A stretch of 32,302 nucleotides of DNA. Source: Akkermansia muciniphila. GTDB lineage: Bacteria > Verrucomicrobiota > Verrucomicrobiia > Chthoniobacterales > Chthoniobacteraceae. The stretch's first letter is position 1. Every line of letters begins with the position of its first letter. Location of the stretch: positions 1 through 32,302 of the forward strand of contig CAMCYN010000015.1 of assembly GCA_945883955.1 (NCBI GenBank). The letters run 5' to 3'. Made by a program: the position numbers and the translations under genes. The notes under the pieces are model-generated. The model had not been told where the DNA came from. It did not search any database and saw only the letters and a program-made list of their open reading frames with translations. Shown here one piece after another: positions 1 to 8,477 of the stretch.

Positions 1-135
1 CGTATCGGACGTTCCAGATTCGAGGGCTGCCTGGATCACATGCGCGAGGATTGGGCGTCCTAGAAACGGGCGGATATTCTTCCGGGGAATCCGCTTCGAT
101 CCACCGCGCGCCGGGATAATTATAAGAGCACTCAT
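1..135 (-). CDS. pseF: Pseudaminic acid / acylneuraminate cytidylyltransferase, N-terminal fragment (runs off left edge)
   Basis: Reverse-complement translation from ATG at 135: MSALIIIPARGGSKRIPRKNIRPFLGRPILAHVIQAALESGTSDT, the CMP-sugar synthetase N-terminal signature (IPARGGSKRIPRKN); adjacent to pseI and pseG. Confidence 0.85.
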   Translation of the reverse strand, partial: MSALIIIPARGGSKRIPRKNIRPFLGRPILAHVIQAALESGTSDT

Positions 136-174
136 TCTGGTTCTACGGCTACTTCTCTCGTCCACCTCGAAAGC

Positions 175-1227
175 CTAGCCCTTCACCATATCCATGGTGA
201 GGGGTGTACCTCGCTTAATATCTCCCGTTGCAGTACGGCCAATAATCGTTTCGAGATGCCGCGAATGCAGTCCATAACCCGGCCGAATACAGCGGACATT
301 ACTGCTGGTAAAAGCCTCTCCGGCCTCAATGTCAGCGACGACAAATAGCGAACGTCGAAAAACCCGGCTTTTGACCTCATCCAGGGACGCCTCATAGCTC
401 ACATGGCCTAAAGCGGCTTCAGTCATCCGGATTGCATCCACCATTCCACGGAACTCGCCGGGTTCCATAGAAAAGGAGGAATCCGGGCCTGGAGTAGCGC
501 GGGATAGGGTAAAATGTTTCTCCACAATACAGGCGCCGAGAGCCACGGCCGCTATAGCCACAGTATTGCCAAGGGTATGGTCACTAAGACCGACGGGCAC
601 ATGGAATCGCGCAGCCATATCCTGGAGAGTATGCAGGTGCATATCTTTTGGTGCAGCGGGATAAGCACTTGTACATTTAAGCAGTGCAACCGGCCCCGAC
701 CCCGCCAAACGAAGCGTATCCAAAGCTTCTTCTATTTCGGCCGAAGTCCCCATCCCCGTGGACATAATTATAGGTTTCCGGGTAGCTGCGATATGGCGCA
801 GTAGCGGAAGATCAACGAGTTCGAAGGAGGCGACCTTATGAACCGGGACGTTCATAGCTTCGAGGAACTCCAAAGCCGTGATATCAAAGGGTGTCGAAAA
901 GAAGTCCATGCCTAGATCGGTGGCGATCTGTTGAAGCTTGGGTTGCCAGTCCCACGGCATTGAGGCTTCCTGATATAAATCGTGTAAGGTGCGGCCGTCC
1001 CAAAGAGTCCCGCCGCCGATAACAAAAGGCGGCTCCGCACAGGGGATAGTGAGCGTATCGGCCGTATAGGTTTGAACCTTTACGGCATCGGCTCCGGCTT
1101 CCTTCATTGCATGAAGAATGCGTACCGTAAGATCAAAGTCATTGGCGTGATTTGCAGACAACTCCGCGATCACATACGTGGGATGTCCCGGACCAATGAT
1201 TCGTTTGCCAATTTTAAATTCCATCAT
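175..1227 (-). CDS. pseI: Pseudaminic acid synthase (NeuB family with C-terminal SAF domain)
   Basis: 350 aa ORF with VIAELSANHANDFDLTVRILHAMKEAGADAVKVQTYTADT, STGMGT, GLSDHTLG, EKHFTLSR, and a C-terminal SAF-like RSLFVVADIEAGEAFT...GYGLHSRHLETIIGR. Confidence 0.93.
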   Translation of the reverse strand: MMEFKIGKRIIGPGHPTYVIAELSANHANDFDLTVRILHAMKEAGADAVKVQTYTADTLTIPCAEPPFVIGGGTLWDGRTLHDLYQEASMPWDWQPKLQQIATDLGMDFFSTPFDITALEFLEAMNVPVHKVASFELVDLPLLRHIAATRKPIIMSTGMGTSAEIEEALDTLRLAGSGPVALLKCTSAYPAAPKDMHLHTLQDMAARFHVPVGLSDHTLGNTVAIAAVALGACIVEKHFTLSRATPGPDSSFSMEPGEFRGMVDAIRMTEAALGHVSYEASLDEVKSRVFRRSLFVVADIEAGEAFTSSNVRCIRPGYGLHSRHLETIIGRTATGDIKRGTPLTMDMVKG

Positions 1228-1265
1228 GCAATCTCCCTGAGGGGTTCAAACGGTCGCGAAGGACT

Positions 1266-2966
1266 TCACTTCGAGGCTTTTTCGATTTTAAGCAAATAAC
1301 GGATCCCCTCGATTTCAAAAAACGCAGGATAACTTTCGTTATCAACCACCCGGAGCAAATTAAAACACTCTGCCAGGGTTTTGTTGGTCTCCAGTTGGCT
1401 ATCTTTGGGGCCACGCCGCGGATGATAGCTAGGCTCCCCGGACTGCGTCTCCCGAGTGTTTAAAATAGAGGGAAACCCACCCACGAAGCGCAGGCAAAGT
1501 TCCGCCGTTTTCATCGCCAGCAAAGCTCTCCATTCATCCACCAGCTCATGTCCGGAAAGTAACACCTCGTCGCGGAGATAAATATCCCCGCAGTCGACGC
1601 GATCGGCCGCTTCGAGCAGGCAGATCGGAATGTTCCTCTGTCCGGCGAGAATCGCCCAAGTTGCCGGAGACCATCCGCGCCCGCGAGGAAGGTCACTCGC
1701 ATGCACCACAAGGGAGTGAAGGTAACGAGCCAGCACCGGCGCGGGCACAATACCCCAGAAAGAAAGCAGCAGCAAAAAATCGCCCCCGGCCATTTCGTCC
1801 ACCGTCGTGGCCACGCGTACCGTATGTCCGGCCTTTTCCAACGTCTCGACCAACAGCGACAGACTCTCCCGCAGCCAGCCACCCGGCGCGGTACCGATAG
1901 TGACGGAATAAACACCTTGTAAGGATGCCGCGATCCGGGCGGCCCCCCGTCCGTCAATTAAGCCGCGGGCGGCGACGGATAAATTTCGCCGGCGTTCCTC
2001 TGAACGCAAAACCTCGGCGATTGCCACGGTCCATGGCTCAACCGCGCAACCGTGAGCCCAGCCAAGACTAACCGCCGCACCGAGAGTCTCCAATTCTGCG
2101 GCAATCCCCCGCTGATTATCGGCAACAACCAGCAGAACCATCGGCACTCCCAGACAGGCAAGCTCCCAACAACTGCTACCGGAAGCTGAAATAACCAAAT
2201 CACTTCCGCTCATGAGCTCGGGGAGATTCGGAGGATTCACCAGAATCTCGGCATCATGCGAAAGCCGCAACTGGGGCAGCAATACTTCCAGACATTCCAG
2301 ATGCGGGTTTGCCCCGCCCACAATAATTCGCAGTTTGAGGCGCCAGTCGCCAAACGCCGCCAACGCCTCCAGCACACGGCTGGTGACATTATCCGGATCG
2401 CTGCCGCCAAGAGTTACCAGGATTTCACGCGCTTGAGCGGGATAGTCGCGTTGGGTGTTTCGCCAGGGCAAAAACTCCCGGCGAAGGAGGGCAAAAGGTG
2501 CACCAAGAGCTAACCGGGCCCGGCCACTCCGACCGGCGTACATGGACTCCGACGCATAGGCGTTCTGATTGAGAATAAAATCCGCCTGTGAGAGGTCGGT
2601 ATCGGAGAAATCATCAATCACCAGAGGCTGTAAACCAGATGCCTTGAGGGCACTCCGATAATTCGGATTAAAGTGATACCCATCGAGTACGATGCAGTCG
2701 GCGGCAGCGTTTCTGGCAATCGTGATGGTCTCAGCGGCGTCCTCCGGCGTGGCCTCGAGGGACTGCAAGTGGCGCACATCGACGTTCTCTAGTTTGAGGC
2801 GCTGCAGTAACGCCGGTGACTGCGCGGCGGTAATAAACACCACCCGTCCACCCCGATCCTGCCAGGCTTGGGCCAAAGCGAGGCAACGCATGACGTGCCC
2901 GATGCCCATCCGGGTACCAGCATCCGCGCGAATGCAGAGAGGGGCCGGCGAAGGAGTCTTGAGCAT
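1266..2966 (-). CDS. pseG: UDP-2,4-diacetamido-2,4,6-trideoxy-beta-L-altropyranose hydrolase (PseG) fused to a C-terminal formyltransferase-like domain
   Basis: 566 aa. N-terminal half: IRADAGTRMGIGHVMRCLALAQAW, VIDDFSD, LVTLGGSDPDNVT, ISASGSSCWELACLGVPMVLLVVADNQ (PseG/SpsG). C-terminal half: VVHASDLPRGRGWSPATWAILAG, DCGDIY, SYHPRRGPKDSQLE...CFNLLRVVDNESYPAFFEIEG (Formyl_trans_N/C-like). Confidence 0.87.
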   Translation of the reverse strand: MLKTPSPAPLCIRADAGTRMGIGHVMRCLALAQAWQDRGGRVVFITAAQSPALLQRLKLENVDVRHLQSLEATPEDAAETITIARNAAADCIVLDGYHFNPNYRSALKASGLQPLVIDDFSDTDLSQADFILNQNAYASESMYAGRSGRARLALGAPFALLRREFLPWRNTQRDYPAQAREILVTLGGSDPDNVTSRVLEALAAFGDWRLKLRIIVGGANPHLECLEVLLPQLRLSHDAEILVNPPNLPELMSGSDLVISASGSSCWELACLGVPMVLLVVADNQRGIAAELETLGAAVSLGWAHGCAVEPWTVAIAEVLRSEERRRNLSVAARGLIDGRGAARIAASLQGVYSVTIGTAPGGWLRESLSLLVETLEKAGHTVRVATTVDEMAGGDFLLLLSFWGIVPAPVLARYLHSLVVHASDLPRGRGWSPATWAILAGQRNIPICLLEAADRVDCGDIYLRDEVLLSGHELVDEWRALLAMKTAELCLRFVGGFPSILNTRETQSGEPSYHPRRGPKDSQLETNKTLAECFNLLRVVDNESYPAFFEIEGIRYLLKIEKASK

Positions 2967-2978
2967 ACCGGTTCGGAT

Positions 2979-3731
2979 TTAGAGGCCGGTGGGATGGTCG
3001 ATAAAATCCCACGGGATCCCGAAGTGTTCGGAGAGATGCGCCGCAAGCGCTTTTACCCCGAACGTCTCCGTTGCATAATGACCTCCGTAAAAAACATTTA
3101 CACCAAGCTCTTCGGCCATCGTATAACTCCAGTGCGGCCCCTCCCCGGTAATAAAGGTGTCGACCCCTTCAGCCACCGCACGCGCTACTTCGCTGCCGGC
3201 CCCTCCCGTGACCACGCCCACCTTCTTCGGACGCGACGGGCCGCCCGGACAGAGATGGGGCGCACCATCCAGGGCCTTTTCGAGGCGGCGGGCCAGTTCA
3301 TGCAGGGAACAGGATGTCTCGCCGCGTAACCCGGCGGCCTGGCCTTTCAGCGTCAAAAACGGTTCCAATTTTTTGAGCCCCAGAAGATTCGCAAGCACGA
3401 CATTGTTCCCCACAACCGGATGAACATCCAAAGGCAGGTGAGAACTATAAACCGCCAGATCCTGGGTAATCGCGAGGCGCACCTTGCGGAACATCGGGCC
3501 GGTCAACGGACCGGGATTCCAGAAGAGTCCGTGGTGAACCAAAAGAAAGTCCGCTCCACAAGCCGCCGCCTCAATCATGACCGATTCGCACGCATCCACG
3601 GCAGCCGCTATTTTCCGGACCCTGCCGGAGTTCTCCAATTGCAAACCATTGCACGCCTGTGGGTAATCCGAAATTTGATCAACAGCAAGGTAGGTATGAA
3701 GATACCCGACAAGGGTTTCAAGTGGGAGCAT
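2979..3731 (-). CDS. Nif3-like dinuclear metal center hexameric protein (YbgI/NIF3 family)
   Basis: From MLPLETLVGYLHTYLAVDQISDYPQACNGLQLEN: NGLQ, AAAVDACESVMIEAA, DFLLVHHGLFW, YSSHLPLDVHP, TGEGPHW, GGHYATETFGVKALAAHL motifs. Start placed at the internal Met (3731) rather than the ORF-track Met (3767). Confidence 0.9.
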   Translation of the reverse strand: MLPLETLVGYLHTYLAVDQISDYPQACNGLQLENSGRVRKIAAAVDACESVMIEAAACGADFLLVHHGLFWNPGPLTGPMFRKVRLAITQDLAVYSSHLPLDVHPVVGNNVVLANLLGLKKLEPFLTLKGQAAGLRGETSCSLHELARRLEKALDGAPHLCPGGPSRPKKVGVVTGGAGSEVARAVAEGVDTFITGEGPHWSYTMAEELGVNVFYGGHYATETFGVKALAAHLSEHFGIPWDFIDHPTGL

Positions 3732-3828
3732 GGGACATCCATAGCTCAAATGCGCGAACGAGACCACGACGGGTTCCTCGTTGCGTGATCTTGCGGGAAA
3801 ATGCAGGGCTGGTTAGCGTGCCCTTCCC

Positions 3829-4860
3829 ATGGCCAACAGCGTATATCATCCCTCCATTGAAGGCGCCCAACACGGTGCCAAATCGCTCGTAGATTTTCTC
3901 GCATACGCCAAGCGTTCCGGCGCAGCGGGCGCACAACCGAGCAACTACATGCTCCAGTCGGAATCCGGATTTAAATCCGCCCAGGAAATCCGAAACGCGT
4001 TTGATCAGGCTGGCCTCCAGCTCGACGGCGTTTCCGGACACTGCCCGATCTGGGTTCACACCACCGCCTGGACTGGTTCACCTACAATCCGTCCATTTAT
4101 CCCGGAAGACGTCGCCAAGAAACCGCCTGCCGAAATCGAAGCCTGGGCCGAAAATTACGTGCTCAAGCTCCTCGACCTGTTAGCGGAACTGCAGGTGAAA
4201 ATCTTCCCGATGTTCTGGGGCGTGGCGTTCGGATGGGAATTGGCAACCGGCTATCCCTGGGGATTTTGGGCGGGCCCTGGCTTTGATCTGATCAAGGAAG
4301 GCCAGGAGCGTTTCGTGAACAAAACACGCAAGATCCGCGACCACGCCCGCAAGCTTGGGATCAAATTGTGCCACGAAATTCACCCGGGCACAGCAGCTGC
4401 GACGGCCGACGAATTCCTCTCGCTGGTCAGCATCTGTGACGGTGACGAAACCATGGCCGTCAACGCTGATCCCTCCCACTGCTGGGAAGGCGAATCGTTT
4501 GAAAGCCGCTTCCTGAAAGTGGGCCCGTACGTGTACGCCTGCCACATCAAGAACCACACGATCCGTCCGGGACTTCCCGTACGGACGATGGAACCGGCCT
4601 GGATGAAGCGGGCGATGCAATTTACCGATCTCGCTTCGGGCGACATCAATATGCAGCGTTATGCCGAGTTGATGCTCCAGATTGGTTATCCGCAACGGTA
4701 TTGCAAACTGACCGGAGCGAAATCCGCTCCGCTGGTTGTGGAAGCCGAAAGCGCCCACAAGGATCTCGATTACACAAGCGCCGACGGCATCGCCTACGTG
4801 CGTGACCACATCCAGTGGCCTGCGGCCGGCGGTTCCTTCGAAGACGGAATGGGCGCGTAA
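3829..4860 (+). CDS. Sugar phosphate isomerase/epimerase (xylose isomerase-like TIM barrel)
   Basis: 343 aa ORF; GVSGHCPIW, KLCHEIHPGTAAATADEFLSLV, NADPSHCWEGE, YACHIKNHTIRPG, LVVEAES pattern typical of the AP_endonuc_2 / xylose isomerase-like family. Confidence 0.85.
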   Translation: MANSVYHPSIEGAQHGAKSLVDFLAYAKRSGAAGAQPSNYMLQSESGFKSAQEIRNAFDQAGLQLDGVSGHCPIWVHTTAWTGSPTIRPFIPEDVAKKPPAEIEAWAENYVLKLLDLLAELQVKIFPMFWGVAFGWELATGYPWGFWAGPGFDLIKEGQERFVNKTRKIRDHARKLGIKLCHEIHPGTAAATADEFLSLVSICDGDETMAVNADPSHCWEGESFESRFLKVGPYVYACHIKNHTIRPGLPVRTMEPAWMKRAMQFTDLASGDINMQRYAELMLQIGYPQRYCKLTGAKSAPLVVEAESAHKDLDYTSADGIAYVRDHIQWPAAGGSFEDGMGA

Positions 4861-4879
4861 AAGCGCTTCCCACAGGGAT

Positions 4880-4910
4880 CACTTTCGGTCTGCGCGGCAG
4901 GCCGAAAGTG
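4880..4910. terminator. Strong hairpin between convergent genes, putative bidirectional terminator
   Basis: cactttcgg-t-ctgc-gcg-gcag-g-ccgaaagtg: 9 bp + T.G wobble + 4 bp, 3-nt loop; lies between the stops of the TIM-barrel gene (+) and argS (-). No clear T-tract. Confidence 0.6.
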
Positions 4911-4919
4911 CGACGTAAA

Positions 4920-6683
4920 TCACATCCGCTCTGGCACTTCGATACCGAGCAGACCAAGCCCGGTCTTCAATACGCGTTCGGACAAATCACAAAGCTCCAG
5001 GCGGCTTGGACGCAGACCGGCCTCGGCCTTGATCACCGGGCAGGCCTCATAAAAGCCATGGAAAGTGTTCGCCAATTCATACAGGTAGTTGGCCAAAATG
5101 TTGGGCCGGTGATCTGAGAGAACCTGTAAAACTACTTCTCCGAACTGGAGTAACTTCTTGCCCAAAGCTTCCTCGGCTGGCAGACCCAGCACGATTTCCG
5201 CCCCAGGCTCCCAGATGGCTCCACTGTCCACTAACTTGCGGAAAATCGAACGAATCCGCACATAGGCATTCTGCAAATAGGGCGCCGTATTGCCCTGGAA
5301 GCTCAACATTTTGTCCCAGGAAAACACGTAATCGCCCTGCCGGTTTGGCTGCAGATCCGCATATTTCACCGCTCCCAAACCGATCACGCGCCCGATCTCC
5401 CGCCGCTCTTCCTCGGGCAAAGCCGGGTTCTTTTCGGTCACAATCGAATACGCACGCTCTTCGGCTTCATCCAGCAAGGCCGCAAGCCGCACCGTTTCAC
5501 CCGATCGTGTTTTGAAGGGTTTACCGTCCTCGCCGAGGATGGCTCCAAACCAGACATGGGACAAACGAACCTGCTTGGCGAGTTCGGGTTGCCACCGGTT
5601 AAAAACCGCAAAGAACTGCCGGAAATGCAATTGCTGCCGACCATCGGTGACGTAAATAATCTCCTCCGGATGCCACTTTTCCATCCGGTACTGAAGGGTG
5701 GCCAGATCGGTGGTGGTATAATTGGCCGCGCCATCGCTCTTGAGCACCATGGCGGGATTAGCGCGCCAACCGTCCTTGTCCTTGATTAAAAACGGATCCT
5801 GCTCCGGCGGCACAGCATCATCGGAGAAGACACACATGGCGCCTTCACTTTCGCGGGCGATGCCGAGGGAGCGCAGTTCGTCCACCACCTTATGAAGGCG
5901 TTCGTTGTAAAAGCTTTCTCCGAGGGTGACATCAAATTTGACCCCGAGACGGCTGTAGATTGAATCAAACTGGCTTTGCGAGAGATGGATCATCTCCAAC
6001 CAGAGGGACAGATTTTCAAGATCGCCGGCCTGGAGTTTCACCAACTCGGCGCGAACAGCTTCGAGCGTTTCGGGAACCTCTTTGCATTGGGCACTGACCA
6101 CCTTGTAAAGCCTCTCCATTTCCAGAAGCGGATCGGCTTCGAGCGCATCCTGGTTGAGCAGATTTTTCCACCCAAACAGGAGCATGCCAAACTGAGTGCC
6201 CCAATCCCCGATATGATTGTCGCGCACCACACGGAAGCCGGTGAACGAGGCTATTCGCGCCAGAGTATCCCCAAGAAACGTGGAGCGGATATGGCCGACG
6301 TGCATGGGTTTAGCAACATTCGGCGACGAAAAATCAATCACGATCGTGCGGCGTTTACCCGGCTCAGGAACCCCCAACTGAGCATCGGCCCGCAGATCCT
6401 CCAGGCGAGCCTGAACCCATTGTTTGCTCAACCGGAAATTAAGAAACCCCGCGCCGGCAATTTCGACAGCGCTGCAAATATCGCTCACCTGGATCCGATC
6501 CACAATCCCCTGCGCCAGCGCACGAGGATTGGCCTTGAGGTGCTTGGCCAACACCATGGCCACGTTGCTCTGGTAGTCCCCAAAGCGGGTATCCGACGCC
6601 AGAGTCACCGAGACTTCAACACCCTCGGCATTTTCAACGGCAGCACGAAGCCGGGCCTCCAAAAGGCTGGGAATGGTTTCCAT
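4920..6683 (-). CDS. argS: Arginyl-tRNA synthetase
   Basis: 587 aa; DFSSPNVAKPMHVGHIRSTFLGDTLARI, DNHIGDWGTQFGMLL, YTTTDLATLQYRM, GKPFKTRSGETVRLAALLDEA, LPNRQGDYVFSWDKMLSFQGNTAPYLQNAYVRIRSI. Confidence 0.97.
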   Translation of the reverse strand: METIPSLLEARLRAAVENAEGVEVSVTLASDTRFGDYQSNVAMVLAKHLKANPRALAQGIVDRIQVSDICSAVEIAGAGFLNFRLSKQWVQARLEDLRADAQLGVPEPGKRRTIVIDFSSPNVAKPMHVGHIRSTFLGDTLARIASFTGFRVVRDNHIGDWGTQFGMLLFGWKNLLNQDALEADPLLEMERLYKVVSAQCKEVPETLEAVRAELVKLQAGDLENLSLWLEMIHLSQSQFDSIYSRLGVKFDVTLGESFYNERLHKVVDELRSLGIARESEGAMCVFSDDAVPPEQDPFLIKDKDGWRANPAMVLKSDGAANYTTTDLATLQYRMEKWHPEEIIYVTDGRQQLHFRQFFAVFNRWQPELAKQVRLSHVWFGAILGEDGKPFKTRSGETVRLAALLDEAEERAYSIVTEKNPALPEEERREIGRVIGLGAVKYADLQPNRQGDYVFSWDKMLSFQGNTAPYLQNAYVRIRSIFRKLVDSGAIWEPGAEIVLGLPAEEALGKKLLQFGEVVLQVLSDHRPNILANYLYELANTFHGFYEACPVIKAEAGLRPSRLELCDLSERVLKTGLGLLGIEVPERM

Positions 6684-6714
6684 GAAAACAAAAATCCAGG
6701 AGCACTAAAAAACT

Positions 6715-7176
6715 CTATCGCCCCGAGTTAGCAAAAATATTCAGAATCTCCTGCGCCCCCACCGCACCGGCCAACCGTTCCCGAACTCCGCGGTCGTTGA
6801 GGAATTTTGCGATCGCCGCAAGCGTCCGCAAATGCACCTGAAAATGATCCTTGGGCACGACAAACATAACGATAAACCGGACCGGAGCGTTGTCCAAGGA
6901 CTCGAAATCAATCCCGTCTGGGGAACGCCCAAAAGCCGCAACCACCTGGGTGATACGGTCTGATGAAGCGTGAGGGATGGCGATTCCAAAGCCGATTCCG
7001 GTGCTCATCGTTTCTTCACGTGCCCGCAGCGAGGCCAGAATAGAGTCCCGGTCGGAAGAGGCTACGCGACCGCTTTGAACCAAAATGTCAGCCAGTTCCA
7101 CAATAGCGGACCAACGCTCCCTGGAGCGCATTTCAGGGACGATCTGGTCAACCGAGAGTAGGTTTCCAAGGGTCAT
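6715..7176 (-). CDS. PTS sugar transporter subunit IIA / PtsN-like EIIA domain protein
   Basis: 153 aa; LLSVDQIVPEMRSRERWSAIVELADIL, SLRAREETMSTGIGFGIAIPHASSD (active-site His in IPHA), VRFIVMFVVPKDHFQVHLRTLAAIAKFLND. Confidence 0.9.
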   Translation of the reverse strand: MTLGNLLSVDQIVPEMRSRERWSAIVELADILVQSGRVASSDRDSILASLRAREETMSTGIGFGIAIPHASSDRITQVVAAFGRSPDGIDFESLDNAPVRFIVMFVVPKDHFQVHLRTLAAIAKFLNDRGVRERLAGAVGAQEILNIFANSGR

Positions 7177-7236
7177 GCAAAGCTAGATAAATTGCTCGAA
7201 CTGAAGCGGAGATCAAACTTACCAATACACAACAAC

Positions 7237-7255
7237 CTGACAAGCACCTTGTCAG
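7237..7255 (-). terminator. Putative hairpin at the 3' end of the GT2 gene
   Basis: ctgacaag-cac-cttgtcag, perfect 8 bp stem with 3-nt loop overlapping the GT stop codon; on the minus strand it is followed by TTGTTGTG. Confidence 0.4.
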
Positions 7256-8450
7256 CGTTCCGAAGCAAGTTCTGTGGGGTTATTTACGTCATACAGACGC
7301 CCCTTCCAATATACACCGGCCCCGGCGGATCTCCGCCAACTATTGAGCCCGATAGCAATGGCCAATCCATATGCCAAAGGATGTAACCAAACACTCCACC
7401 AGGATCCCCCTGCGAACCGAGTAGCCAAGGCGCGTAAAAGCAAAATCAGCCCCACCTCACCCCATGCCCACCGCTGATAGGCAGAAGGCCATACGGCCCA
7501 GAAAAAAGGAAAAAGCATCAGGACAACCTGCCCGAATCCGGCCAAAAGAAAGGCGCAGATATTTCCCTCAAAAGCAGCCCGCGCATTTTTGGTAAACCCC
7601 TCCCAGACATCCGCAAAAGACCGATACATCCGGCAGCCTATCATCCCGGCAGAATCGACATTCACCCACCAGCGCCCCTCCCCCATACGCTGGGCCATTG
7701 CCCTTCCCATCGCCACGTCTTCCACCAGATGGGAGCGCAGAGCCTCATGTCCACCCACGGCCTGATAGCCGTCTCGCGAGAAAAACAGGGCCTGCCCGTT
7801 CGCCGCTCCCAACCCCCGACGAAAAATCCGGGGAATCTTTTGGCGCCATTCCGGATACCGCTCCAACACCCACAGCAATCCATGCGGATAAAACAGCGCA
7901 CCCGCAAACGGGAGGAGTGACACCACAAGTTTCTCAGCCCAATGAACCACCTCCTGCCGGGGCCAGGCGGAGACCAAATCTGCCTGATGCTCTCGAGCTG
8001 CCGCCACAAGCCCTCCAATTACCCCCTGGGAATGAACGGTATCCGCATCGGTGAAAAAGAGGTACTCGCCAGTCGCCGCACAGGAAAGCTGGTGGCACGC
8101 CCAATTTTCCCCACCCAGCCCTCCGGCAAATCCTTCCCCTTTAGAAGCCCTCCATTTTCTTCGCACAAGCCAAGCGCCCGCACACGCTCCGCCGTGTCAT
8201 CCGCAGAGTGATCGTCCAAAACCCGAACTTCAAAATTTGGGTAGTCTTGAGCCAGTAATGATCGAACACATTTTTCAATGTTCAGTGATTCGTTGCGAGC
8301 CGGCACCAGCACCGAAACGTACGGAGCTTCCTCGGGCTCCCAGCAAACGGCACGCAGCCTTGGCATAAGCCACAGGTTCAGCAGTAACAAGGGAACCCAT
8401 GCGACCAAAACCACAGTCACCGCCAAGTGAAACACCAGCAGGAGAGTCAT
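7252..8450 (-). CDS. Membrane-associated GT2 family glycosyltransferase, split by an apparent one-base frameshift near 8105-8112
   Basis: N-terminal ORF 8019..8450 (YVSVLVPARNESLNIEKCVRSLLAQDYPNFEVRVLDDHSADDTAERV...LPEGWVGK) continues in another frame in ORF 7252..8166 (NWACHQLSCAATGEYLFFTDADTVHS...). The two frames together give one contiguous GT2 protein. Confidence 0.85.
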
Positions 8451-8477
8451 TTGCGCAAGAATCCGGACAACAAGGCG

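Noticed and set aside
1145-1165. TGGCGTGATTTGC, a sigma-54-like match
   Set aside because: Inside pseI on the antisense strand, with a poor -24 element and wrong GG-GC spacing.
4180-4809. 209-aa minus-strand ORF
   Set aside because: Antisense to the TIM-barrel isomerase gene; shadow ORF.
5976-6731. 251-aa plus-strand ORF
   Set aside because: Antisense shadow of argS; low-complexity, His/Arg-rich translation with no recognisable family.
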